DNA of 42,648 bases from contig NZ_JAHBYD010000037.1 of assembly GCF_019636135.1 (NCBI RefSeq), positions 1-42,648 of the forward strand, given 5' to 3'. Source of the stretch: Phenylobacterium sp. GTDB lineage: Bacteria; Pseudomonadota; Alphaproteobacteria; Caulobacterales; Caulobacteraceae. Of the stretch, positions 8,104 to 15,206 are shown in pieces. The notes beneath the pieces were generated by a model. That model saw nothing but the letters and a program-made list of their open reading frames with translations, was not told the DNA's origin and ran no database searches. Made by a program: the position numbers and the translations under genes. Position 1 is the stretch's first letter; each line of letters starts with the position of its first letter.

Positions 8104-8811
8104 CTACGAGGTCTTCCGGGCGGTGGTCGCCCAGACCTGGATCTTCGGTCTTACGCCGTTCACGGCCGGCGCGACGGTGTCGAGGTCGATCTCGAAGACG
8201 ATCACCGAGACGTTGCGGTTGGCGAACGAATCGCGCCGCGCGCGCTGCCCCAGGCCGAACGCGTTGACGAGATAGCCGCCCGCGGGCGGCGGCCCGTCGA
8301 ACGCGGCGATCATGCCGTTGTAACCCTCGCCATCGAAGAAGAACGGATCGTTGCGCAGGCCGGCGAAAGCCTTCAGTCCGGTCGAGGAGGTGAAGACGGT
8401 CTCGATCGGCCCGTCGAAGGTCCCGCCCGCGCCGGGCACGTTCTCGAGCCGCAGCGCGCCGCAGCGGCCCGTGGCCACCACGGTCCCGAACCGGCCGGCG
8501 ACCTGGAAGGTGGGCTGGTTCGCGAAGGTCCCGGCGGCGTTCGCCCGCTCGATGTTCAGGACGTAGACCACCCGCGTGTCGCAGACGAAGCTCTGGTCGA
8601 TGCGCGACCGCGGCCCGGATCGGCCGCCGAAGGTGATCGCCGCGACGAGGCGGCGCGGATTCTCGGGCGACGTGAAGAGGAAGACGTCGGCCAGGTCGGC
8701 GGCCTGGTCGGCGTCCGCCCCCGGCGATTCCGCATGGTCCGCCGCGGTCGCGCCGGAACCCAGAAGGATGAACGGCGCCAGCACAGAGGCGAGCAAAAGC
8801 CTTCGCAACAT
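8104..8811 (-). CDS. Secreted protein like the N-terminal half of DUF4331 (set 2, protein A2)
   Basis: The protein has 235 residues from the ATG at 8811. The signal peptide MLRRLLLASVLAPFILLGSG leads to a cleavage site before ADHAESPGAD, matching ADHLDPP in A1 and the His/acidic/Pro pattern of DUF4331. ADLADVFLFTSPENPRRLV, VVYVLNIERAN, GPIETVFTS, GLRNDPFFFDGEGYN and IQVWATTARK follow the order seen in A1 and in the family. Like A1 it lacks the second half of DUF4331, supplied by B2 downstream. A perfect dyad with a third repeated half-site lies 19-60 bp upstream of the start. The function is unknown. Confidence 0.85.
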   Translation of the reverse strand: MLRRLLLASVLAPFILLGSGATAADHAESPGADADQAADLADVFLFTSPENPRRLVAAITFGGRSGPRSRIDQSFVCDTRVVYVLNIERANAAGTFANQPTFQVAGRFGTVVATGRCGALRLENVPGAGGTFDGPIETVFTSSTGLKAFAGLRNDPFFFDGEGYNGMIAAFDGPPPAGGYLVNAFGLGQRARRDSFANRNVSVIVFEIDLDTVAPAVNGVRPKIQVWATTARKTS

Positions 8812-8829
8812 CGAACGATGTCCCCCAAA

Positions 8830-8870
8830 CTGCACGTCCCCCGTGCAGTGATTGCCTATTTCCCGTGCAG
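8830..8870 (-). promoter_or_regulatory. Candidate operator upstream of A2: dyad plus repeated half-site
   Basis: On the plus strand CTGCACG (8830-8836) and CGTGCAG (8842-8848) form a perfect 7-bp dyad with a 5-bp centre. A further copy, CCCGTGCAG at 8862-8870, repeats 8840-8848 exactly 22 bp away, about two helical turns. All three sites lie 19-60 bp upstream of the A2 start in a 157-bp gap. This looks like a binding site for a dimeric regulator. No matching site is visible before A1, and I cannot name the regulator. Confidence 0.45.
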
Positions 8871-8968
8871 ACCGACTAGAAGCCAAATCGGATGACCTGA
8901 AAAGTGCGTTCTGCGAACCGTGGTCGTTTTTCGGATCCGAGGCCGCCGCGGCGGCCGGGGCGTGCCGG

Positions 8969-9580
8969 CTAGGAGACGCGGAACGGGCGGCTGGCGAAAC
9001 GGGAGCCGGCCTCTCCGAAGCGCCAGGGCACGTCCACCGCCTTGGTGATGCCGATGCGGGGGCCGACGACGACCCCCGCCGCCGGACCGGGCGTGAGCGC
9101 GAAGGGCGCGCGGTCGAGGGCTGCGCCGTTGTGGTCGCGGGTGACGGCCAGCGCCTGGCAGAGCTTGCCGGGGCCGGAGCAGAGGGCGCGCGGATCGGAG
9201 GCCAGCCGGCGCTCGGACATGACGTCCAGGCCGCGGGTGGGTTCAAGGGCGCGGACGAGGACGGCGCCGCCGGGCGCGCCCGACCAGCAGACGAAGTTCA
9301 TGCACCAGTGGATGCCGTAGGAGCGGTAGACGTAGAGGTGGGCGGGCGGGCCGAACATCACCGCGTTGCGCGGCGTAGGCCCCGAGTGGCTGTGCGAGGC
9401 GGGGTCCTCGTGGTGGTAGGCCTCGGTCTCGACGATCCGGCCGCCGACGCCGTTCACCAGCACCGTCCAGCCGATGAGGTCCGCGGCGACCTCGGCGGGG
9501 TGGCGGTCCCAGAATCCGGCGGGCCAGCCTTGACGGGCGGAATTTGAAAGTCCGGAATGCTCGGAACGACCAGAAGACAT
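8969..9580 (-). CDS. DNA-3-methyladenine glycosylase, AAG/MPG type
   Basis: The protein has 203 residues and excises alkylated purines to start base-excision repair. GRIVETEAYHHEDPASHSHS contains the catalytic glutamate (Glu53 by alignment with the human enzyme) and the following active-site histidine (His63). TPRNAVMFGPPAHLYVYRSYG, VLVRALEP and GPGKLCQALAV are the other conserved blocks. The length is normal for bacterial AAG. The start at 9580 is only 15 bp from the divergent amidohydrolase start, so a start a few codons further in is possible. Together with tag at 34064 it gives this chromosome two unrelated 3-methyladenine glycosylases. Confidence 0.92.
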   Translation of the reverse strand: MSSGRSEHSGLSNSARQGWPAGFWDRHPAEVAADLIGWTVLVNGVGGRIVETEAYHHEDPASHSHSGPTPRNAVMFGPPAHLYVYRSYGIHWCMNFVCWSGAPGGAVLVRALEPTRGLDVMSERRLASDPRALCSGPGKLCQALAVTRDHNGAALDRAPFALTPGPAAGVVVGPRIGITKAVDVPWRFGEAGSRFASRPFRVS

Positions 9581-9595
9581 CGCGGGAGGTATGCC

Positions 9596-10777
9596 ATGCC
9601 GTACGTCGAAGGCCAGACGGTACACGACGCCGACAGCCACGTGATGGAACTGCCGGGCACGGTCAACCGCTACCTCGACCCGAAATTCCGCGACGCCTTC
9701 GTGGAGAAGACGGGCCGCAAGGACGTGCTGCCCGAGTGGTTCGCCAAGGCCGCCGAGAAGGCCCGGGACCCCGAGTTCCGCGCCGGGGCCGAGGCCAACA
9801 TCCTCTTGCGCAAGAACTACGAGGCGCTGGGCGCCTTCGAGGCGAGCGACCGGCCGAAGACGCTGGACTACCTGGGCTTCACCAGCCAGCTCGTGTTCAC
9901 GACGGCGTGCCTGTCGAACTTCGGCCTGGAGCAGATGGGCGAGGTGGAGCTGGCCGTCGAGGCGGCCCGCGCCCACAACCGGATGATGGCCGAGTTCTGC
10001 TCGGTGGACCGCCGCCTGCTGGCCACCGGCTACGTGCCGCTGATCGACCGGGCGCGGGCGCCGCAGATCGCGCGCGAGGCCATCGCGCTGGGCGCCAAGG
10101 GGCTGGTGGTCCCGTCGCGGCATCCGCCGGGCTTCTCGCCCAGCCACCGCGAGCTCGACCCGCTGTGGGCGGTGGCTGAGGAGGCGGGCCTGCCGATCCT
10201 CTTCCACGTCGGCGGCGAGGAGAAGATGGCCCGCGACTACCTGGAGAACGGGCTGCCCTTCGTGAAGGACTTCCACGGCGGCGACGAGAACTTCACCTCG
10301 CTCACCTTCATGGCGATCCCGCTTTCGGTCTGGCAGACGCTGTCGGCCCTGGTGATCGACGGGGTGTTCGACCGCTTCCCGCGGCTGAAGTTCGGCGCGA
10401 TCGAGCTGGGGGCGTCGTGGCTGCCCAGCCTGATGAAGTTCCTGGACTCGGGCGTCGCGGCCTTCGGGCGCGAGGCGCGGCTGCAGGCGCTCTCCGGCAC
10501 GCCCAGCGAGATCCTGCGCCGCCAGCTTCGCGTCACGCCCTATCCGCACGAGGACGTGGCCTGGATCATGGCCAATTCGGGCGAGGAGATGGTGCTGTTC
10601 TCGTCCGACTTCCCGCACGTGGAGGGCGGGCGCAACCCGCTGAAGCGGTTCAACGAGAACCTCGACGGCGTATCCGACGCGGCCAGACGCAGGTTCTACC
10701 GCGACAACTTCATCGACTTGATGGGCGCGGGCCTGGACCGCTCGCTCCACGACCTGCCGTCGCTCGCGGCGGCGTAG
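9596..10777 (+). CDS. Amidohydrolase-2 family metal-dependent hydrolase
   Basis: The protein has 393 residues from the second of two nearby ATGs; GGGAGG sits 6 bp before it. The N-terminal HDADSHVMELPG carries the D-x-H type metal motif of the amidohydrolase-2 (PF04909) group. LFHVGGEE holds the next histidine, GAIELGASWLPSLM follows, and FSSDFPHVEGG near the end carries the last conserved aspartate. The family includes decarboxylases and hydrolases such as ACMSD- and resorcylate-type enzymes with a TIM-barrel fold. The substrate cannot be assigned. It ends before a long inverted repeat and is convergent with the acyl-CoA dehydrogenase gene. Confidence 0.85.
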   Translation: MPYVEGQTVHDADSHVMELPGTVNRYLDPKFRDAFVEKTGRKDVLPEWFAKAAEKARDPEFRAGAEANILLRKNYEALGAFEASDRPKTLDYLGFTSQLVFTTACLSNFGLEQMGEVELAVEAARAHNRMMAEFCSVDRRLLATGYVPLIDRARAPQIAREAIALGAKGLVVPSRHPPGFSPSHRELDPLWAVAEEAGLPILFHVGGEEKMARDYLENGLPFVKDFHGGDENFTSLTFMAIPLSVWQTLSALVIDGVFDRFPRLKFGAIELGASWLPSLMKFLDSGVAAFGREARLQALSGTPSEILRRQLRVTPYPHEDVAWIMANSGEEMVLFSSDFPHVEGGRNPLKRFNENLDGVSDAARRRFYRDNFIDLMGAGLDRSLHDLPSLAAA

Positions 10778-10815
10778 GCGCGATCGCGCTTCGCGGGCGC
10801 GTCAGCGCCGTTTCG

Positions 10816-10918
10816 ATTCAACCACGAAGAGCACCAAGATCACGAAGGCGTCGCGGGTGAGCTGGGCGTAGCGCCTCTCGATCCCTTGGTGATCTTCGTG
10901 CTCTTGGTGGTGGAAGAA
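10816..10918. repeat. Long inverted repeat, 'CACGAA' family, copy 2
   Basis: The left arm at 10821-10848 (ACCACGAAGAGCACCAAGAT...) and the right arm at 10885-10912 (...ATCTTCGTGCTCTTGGTGGT) pair over about 28 bp. Only three mismatches are seen, each a C/G swap. The loop is about 36 bp. It sits in the convergent gap between the amidohydrolase and acyl-CoA dehydrogenase genes. The arms are relatives of those at 2582 and 39918. Confidence 0.85.
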
Positions 10919-10952
10919 TAGCGCCTGCGGCGCACGCGACGCCGGCTGATCC

Positions 10953-12698
10953 TCAGCCCGCCAGGGCGTGGGCCGGGGTGGCGGCGAGGTCGTCGCCGCT
11001 CTCGGCGAGGCCGTCGGCGAGGCCGGGGGCGGCGGTGAGCACCTGGCTGGCGTAGAGGCGGGCGAGCGCGCCCTTGGTCTTCAGCCAGGGATCGTCCGAG
11101 CCGGCGGCGGCGAGAGCCTGGCGGCCGAGGATCCAGCCGCCCACGACGTCGCCGGCCAGCTTCAGGAACGGCGTGGCCATGGCCAGCGCGGCGATGTTGT
11201 CGGCCGCCAGCGCCTGGTCGGCGGCGCGTTCCAGGGCGGCGATCCCGGCGGCGAGGCGGCGGCCGACGGGGGCTAGCTCGGCGGTCCCGGTCAGGAGATC
11301 GGCGGTCAGCGCCATCTCGGCGCAGAGGGCGCGCAGCGTCTCGCCGCCGTTGGCGCGCAGCTTGCGGCCGATCAGGTCCATGGCCTGGATGCCGTTGGTG
11401 CCCTCGTAGATCGGGGCGATGCGCGCGTCGCGGTAGTGCTGGGCCGCGCCGGTCTCCTCGATGAAGCCCATGCCGCCATGCACCTGCACGCCGGCCGAGG
11501 CCACCTCGACGCCGACGTCGGTGGACCAGGCCTTGGCGATGGGGGTGAGCAGTTCCTGCCGCGCCTTGGCCGCCGCGCGCTCGTCCTCGGTCCCGGCGCG
11601 GTCGGCGAGGTCGCTGAGCACGCCGGTGAGCAGGCAGACGCCGCGGGCCGCCTCGATCCGGGCCTTCATCAGCATCAGGGTGCGGCGCACGTCCGGGTGG
11701 CCGTAGATCATGCCGCCGGCGTCCTCGAAGGCCGCGCGGCCCTGCCGGCGCTCCTGGCTGAAGCTGAGCGCCTGCTGGAAGGCCCGCTCGGCGATGGCGA
11801 CGCCCTGGACGCCCACCTGCAGGCGCGCGGCGTTCATCATGACGAACATGTGGGCCAGGCCCTGGCCCAGCTCGCCGACCAGTTCGGCCCGGGCGTCCTC
11901 GTAGAGCATGACGCAGGTGGGCGAGCCGTGGATGCCGAGCTTGTGCTCGATGGAGGCGGGCCGGAAGTCGTTGCGCCCGCCGATGGAGCCGTCGTCCTTC
12001 ACTTCGAACTTGGTGGCGAGGAACAGGCTGATGCCCTTGATCCCGGGCGGGGCGTCGGGCGTGCGGGCGATGACCAGGTGGGCGATATTGTCGGCCGCGT
12101 CGTGGTCGCCCCAGGTGATGAAGATCTTCTGGCCCGAGAGGCGCCAGCCGCCGTTCCCGTCCGGCCGCGCGATGGCGGTCAGGGCGGCGAGGTCCGAGCC
12201 GGCCTGCGGCTCGGTCAGGCACATGGCGCCGGTCCACTCGCCGCTGACGAGCTTCGGCAGGACGAGGCGCTTCTGGCGCTCCGTGCCGTGCTGGGCCAGG
12301 GCCTCGATGGCCGCTTGGGTCAGCATCGGGCAGAGGCCGAAGGCCATGTTGGCCGCGTGGACCATCTCGAAGACGGCGAGCTCCATGGCCTTGGTCAGCC
12401 CCTGGCCGCCGTGCTCCGGGTCGGCGGAGAGCGAGTTCCAGCCCTGCTCCACGAAGCGGCGGTAGGCGTCGGCGAAGCCGGGCGCGGCGGTGACCACGCC
12501 GTTCTCGTAGCGCGCGCCCTCCAGGTCGCCCCGGCGGTTCAGCGGCGCGAGTTCGTGGTCGGCGAAGGCGCCGGCGGCCTCCAGCACCGCCTGGACGGTG
12601 TCGTCGTCCAGGTCGGGCCAGGCGCGGGCGATCAGCTCCGGATGGCCGACGGTCTTGAGCGCGAAGGCGAGGTCGCGGATGGGGGCGCGGAAGGTCAT
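10953..12698 (-). CDS. Acyl-CoA dehydrogenase (large, C-terminally extended type)
   Basis: The protein has 581 residues and is a predicted FAD enzyme that oxidises acyl-CoA to 2-enoyl-CoA. MCLTEPQAGSDL (about 159-170) and IFITWGDHD (192-200) are the flavin/substrate segments. RIAPIYEGTNGIQAMDLIGR carries Glu432, the usual catalytic base. About 140 residues follow it, matching the extra C-terminal domain of the ~590-residue group often annotated for fatty-acid or 3-(methylthio)propanoyl-CoA. The substrate chain cannot be told. The start is the ATG with AGAGAGG just upstream. It is divergent from the YceI remnants. Confidence 0.92.
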   Translation of the reverse strand: MTFRAPIRDLAFALKTVGHPELIARAWPDLDDDTVQAVLEAAGAFADHELAPLNRRGDLEGARYENGVVTAAPGFADAYRRFVEQGWNSLSADPEHGGQGLTKAMELAVFEMVHAANMAFGLCPMLTQAAIEALAQHGTERQKRLVLPKLVSGEWTGAMCLTEPQAGSDLAALTAIARPDGNGGWRLSGQKIFITWGDHDAADNIAHLVIARTPDAPPGIKGISLFLATKFEVKDDGSIGGRNDFRPASIEHKLGIHGSPTCVMLYEDARAELVGELGQGLAHMFVMMNAARLQVGVQGVAIAERAFQQALSFSQERRQGRAAFEDAGGMIYGHPDVRRTLMLMKARIEAARGVCLLTGVLSDLADRAGTEDERAAAKARQELLTPIAKAWSTDVGVEVASAGVQVHGGMGFIEETGAAQHYRDARIAPIYEGTNGIQAMDLIGRKLRANGGETLRALCAEMALTADLLTGTAELAPVGRRLAAGIAALERAADQALAADNIAALAMATPFLKLAGDVVGGWILGRQALAAAGSDDPWLKTKGALARLYASQVLTAAPGLADGLAESGDDLAATPAHALAG

Positions 12699-12818
12699 GG
12701 AACCTCTCTGGTCGAGCGGGTTCTAACGGGGACGGAGCGCCCGCGGAAGCGGCGCCGGCGAAACAAACCGCCGTCGTTCGGCCACGCTTGCGCATATCAT
12801 CCGACCGGGCTCGGCGAC

Positions 12819-13055
12819 GTGGCCGACGGCAAGGGCCGGCTCACGGGCGACCTCAACTTCCACGGGGTGACCAGGCCGGTGACGCTGGACGTGGCGTTCA
12901 ACGGCTACGGGCCGGGCTTCCCGGTCAGCGGCCCGCGGATGGGATTCTCCGGCGCGGGGCGGTTCAAGCGCTCGGACTTCGGCGTGAACGGCGGGCGGCC
13001 TTTCGCAGGGGACGACGTCGACCTGATCTTCGAGGTGGAGTTCGTGAAGAAGTGA
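12819..13055 (+). pseudogene. YceI-domain remnant 1 (C-terminal part only)
   Basis: The frame ending at 13053-13055 encodes GRLTGDLNFHGVTRPVTLDV, SGPRMGFSGAGRFKRSDFGV and GDDVDLIFEVEFVKK. This is a good match to the last ~75 residues of YceI-like lipocalin-fold periplasmic proteins. The N-terminal half and signal peptide are absent. Upstream sequence in this frame runs into the acyl-CoA dehydrogenase region with no YceI similarity. A GTG at 12819 could start translation, but the product would be only half a barrel. The stop overlaps the GTG of remnant 2 (GTGA). I read this as the 3' stump of a deleted gene. Confidence 0.7.
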
Positions 13056-13291
13056 GCGGGGCCGCGCGCGGGGGCGCCCGTTACGCGGCGGTGGCGCTGC
13101 GCGGGGTGTCGAGGCCGCTGTCGCTGCCGTTCCGGCTCACGATCGACGGCGACAGGGCGACGGTGAGCGGTGTAACGAGCCTCGACCGGACCGCGTTCGG
13201 TGTTGGACAGGGCGAGTGGCAGAACACCGACCAGATCCCGGCCAGGGTGACCGTAAGGATCGACCCGAAGGCCCGGCGGGCGTCGCCCTAG
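13052..13291 (+). pseudogene. YceI-domain remnant 2 (79-residue frame)
   Basis: A GTG overlapping the stop of remnant 1 opens a 79-residue frame. It contains LRGVSRPLSLPFRLTIDGDR, SLDRTAFGVGQGEW and TDQIPARVTVRIDPKARR, the C-terminal third of a different YceI-type domain. In Caulobacterales such a domain often sits at the end of a cytochrome b561-YceI fusion placed next to a yceI gene. The GTGA join may be the old gene border with the middle of the second gene lost. Its 3' end overlaps the Sua5 frame. No signal peptide or haem-binding segment remains. Confidence 0.65.
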
Positions 13292-14184
13292 CCGCCGAGG
13301 CGATCCGCGCCGGCGGGCTCGTGCTGATGCCGACCGAGACGGTGTACGGCCTGGCGGCCGACGCGGCGAACCCGCGCGCAGTGGCGGCGGTCTATGCGGC
13401 CAAGGGCCGGCCCAGCTTCAACCCGCTGATCGCGCATGTGGCCGACGTGGCGACGGCGCGTCGGATCGCGGTGTTCGACGCGCGGGCCGAGGCGCTGGCG
13501 GCGGCGTTCTGGCCGGGTCCGCTGACGCTGGTGCTCCCGGTGGCGGACGGCGAGGCGGTGTGTGATCTCGCGCGGGCGGGGCTGGACACGGTGGCGGTGC
13601 GCGCGCCGGGGCACCCGCTGGCGCACGCGCTGCTGGCGGCGGTGGGGCGGCCGGTCGTGGCGCCCTCGGCCAACCGCTCGGGCCGGCCCAGCCCCACGAC
13701 GTTTGCAGATGCGGTCGAGGAGACCGGCGACGCCGCGGCGGCGGCGCTGGACGGCGGGCCGTGCGCGGTGGGGCTGGAGTCGACCGTGGTGGCGCTGCTG
13801 GATAAGGCGCGGCTGCTGCGGCCGGGCGCCGTGACGCGGGCCGAGATCGAGGCGGTGGTCGGGCCGCTGGCCGACGCCGAGGCCGACGCGAAGCGCTCGC
13901 CGGGCCGGTTGGCGCGCCACTACGCGCCGAACGCGCCGGTGCGGTTGGGGGTCGCCGAGCCCGCGCCGGGCGAGGCCTGGCTGTCGTTCGGCCCGGGCGG
14001 GCGCGGCCCCTGGAACCTCAGCCCGACAGGCGACCTCGCCGAAGCCGCCGCCAACCTCTTCGCCTACCTCCGCGCCGCCGACCGCACGAACCCCGCCGGC
14101 ATCGCGGTCGCCCCGATCCCGGACGACGGGTTGGGCGAGGCGATCAACGACCGCCTGAAGCGAGCGGCGGGGTTCGTGGGGTAG
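13216..14184 (+). CDS. L-threonylcarbamoyladenylate synthase (Sua5/TsaC family)
   Basis: The protein has about 322 residues and makes threonylcarbamoyl-AMP for the tRNA t6A37 modification. LMPTETVYGLAADA, AAKGRPSFNPL, FWPGPLTLVLP, and APSANRSGRPSPTTF identify the YrdC domain. SPGRLARHYAPNAPV is the linker that leads into the C-terminal Sua5 domain, so this is the long form. The start is uncertain: the GTG at 13216 lies inside YceI remnant 2 and adds about 25 charged residues before the usual beginning (ALAAEAIRAGGLV). No better start codon is visible after it. The decay of the neighbouring genes may have changed the original start. Confidence 0.88.
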   Translation: MAEHRPDPGQGDRKDRPEGPAGVALAAEAIRAGGLVLMPTETVYGLAADAANPRAVAAVYAAKGRPSFNPLIAHVADVATARRIAVFDARAEALAAAFWPGPLTLVLPVADGEAVCDLARAGLDTVAVRAPGHPLAHALLAAVGRPVVAPSANRSGRPSPTTFADAVEETGDAAAAALDGGPCAVGLESTVVALLDKARLLRPGAVTRAEIEAVVGPLADAEADAKRSPGRLARHYAPNAPVRLGVAEPAPGEAWLSFGPGGRGPWNLSPTGDLAEAAANLFAYLRAADRTNPAGIAVAPIPDDGLGEAINDRLKRAAGFVG

Positions 14185-14244
14185 GGTTCAGCGTTGAAGC
14201 CAATGTCCGTTTGCGGCCCGTTGCGGGTCCGGACACCCACTGTT

Positions 14245-14395
14245 GTCATCCCGGTTTCGCCGTAGGCGAAGACCGGGGCCCAACCGTCCGGTGCTCTGGG
14301 GTGGTGCCCTGGCCTCGACTGTCGGGGCCGGCCTCCACCGTCGACACGCCCGATGGTTGGGTCCCGGTCTTGGGCTACGCCCAAACCGGGATGAC
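14245..14395. repeat. Long inverted repeat, 'GTCATCCCGG' family, copy 1
   Basis: It opens with GTCATCCCGGTTTCGCCGTA and closes with ACGCCCAAACCGGGATGAC. The inner parts GGCGAAGACCGGGGCCCAAC and TTGGGTCCCGGTCTTGGGCT pair as well, giving an imperfect hairpin about 150 bp long. The same element, with diverged interior, is at 32967-33114. It fills the gap between the convergent Sua5 and vapC genes. I see nothing else in 14185-14481. Confidence 0.85.
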
Positions 14396-14481
14396 ACTTG
14401 TTGGGGAAGGTGAAGTCCACGCCCCACCCATCTCCGAAATCCAGTGAGTCCGCTTGCAGCCTTCGTCCGTCTTCGCCGAAT

Positions 14482-14871
14482 TCAGAGCGCCGAGCGGATG
14501 TCGGTCTGGGCGAAGTCGTCGCCCTTGTAGAGCAGGGGGGCGTCGAGACGTTTGGCCAGGGCGTAGGCGAAGCAGTCGCCGAGGTTGAGGCGGGCTGGAT
14601 GGTTGCCTTTTCCGAACCTCAAAAACGCGTCCAAGGCCAAGCTTGAAAGCGGCAGGTCATCGCTTACCGTCACGCCGGCCTCCGACAGCCAGAGGTCGAG
14701 GCGATCGCGGTTCGGCACGACCTTGCGGCTGAGCAACACCATCGCGGTCTCGACGTAGTTGATGGGCGACAGCCGGATCGCGTCAGCCGTTCCCAGGACA
14801 GCCGCGAAGACCTCAGCCTCGGCCTCATCGCCAGCGATGGCGACCAACGCCGACGAGTCGACGACGATCAA
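14482..14871 (-). CDS. vapC: VapC-type PIN-domain toxin ribonuclease
   Basis: The protein has 129 residues. MIVVDSSALVAI gives the first acidic residue (Asp5), NYVETAMVL the second (Glu41), NLGDCFAYALAKRL the third (Asp99), and YKGDDFAQTDI the last (Asp118/119). This is the full PIN-domain magnesium site of type II toxins that cleave RNA, usually tRNA or rRNA. The start overlaps the antitoxin stop by 4 bp (ATGA), so the pair is translationally coupled. The target RNA is unknown. It is convergent with the Sua5 gene. Confidence 0.9.
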   Translation of the reverse strand: MIVVDSSALVAIAGDEAEAEVFAAVLGTADAIRLSPINYVETAMVLLSRKVVPNRDRLDLWLSEAGVTVSDDLPLSSLALDAFLRFGKGNHPARLNLGDCFAYALAKRLDAPLLYKGDDFAQTDIRSAL

Positions 14872-15140
14872 TCCTCGCCCTCCGCGAAGCCGGGAACCTC
14901 ATTGATCTCGTCCCACTCCGCCTTGGTGACGGGAGGCAGGGGGCGATGAATGCCCGCTTCGGCTCGCATGCGGGCTGTCGCAGCGAGGATGTCCGCCGCG
15001 GTCGGCCGCGGCTTTGGCTGGGCCTCCGCCAGCGCTCGGTCCAGCGCACCGTCGATGACCGCGGTGATGCTGAGGCCGTGACGGCTCGCCAGCTCGCGCG
15101 CCTTGCGTTCGACCTCGGGGTTCTTGATCAGGATGGCCAT
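14868..15140 (-). CDS. vapB: VapB-type antitoxin (Rv0623/PSK family)
   Basis: The protein has 90 residues. The N-terminal half, MAILIKNPEVERKARELASR followed by HGLSITAVIDGALDRAL, fits a ribbon-helix-helix DNA-binding fold of the Rv0623-like antitoxin family. The C-terminal tail, with VTKAEWDEINEVPG, is probably the part that wraps around the toxin. A perfect TA-rich palindrome lies 12-31 bp upstream of the ATG, as expected for autorepression by the VapBC complex. Confidence 0.88.
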   Translation of the reverse strand: MAILIKNPEVERKARELASRHGLSITAVIDGALDRALAEAQPKPRPTAADILAATARMRAEAGIHRPLPPVTKAEWDEINEVPGFAEGED

Positions 15141-15151
15141 GGCGGGCTCCG

Positions 15152-15171
15152 GTATATATCGGAGTATATAC
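15152..15171 (-). promoter_or_regulatory. VapBC operator palindrome
   Basis: GTATATA (15152-15158) and TATATAC (15165-15171) form a perfect 7-bp inverted repeat with a 6-bp spacer, 12 bp upstream of the vapB start. In this GC-rich window the TA-rich stretch stands out and may also overlap the -10 box. Such palindromes are typical targets of VapB. The divergent oxidase gene begins 35 bp beyond it, so binding could also affect that gene. Confidence 0.7.
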
Positions 15172-15206
15172 TGGTGAACGGCGGGCCGGAAGTTTAGGTT
15201 TCGGCC

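Noticed and set aside
10840..12795. A 651-codon minus-strand frame beside the acyl-CoA dehydrogenase
   Set aside because: It is a shifted frame of the same gene, nearly all Arg, Gly, Pro and Ala.
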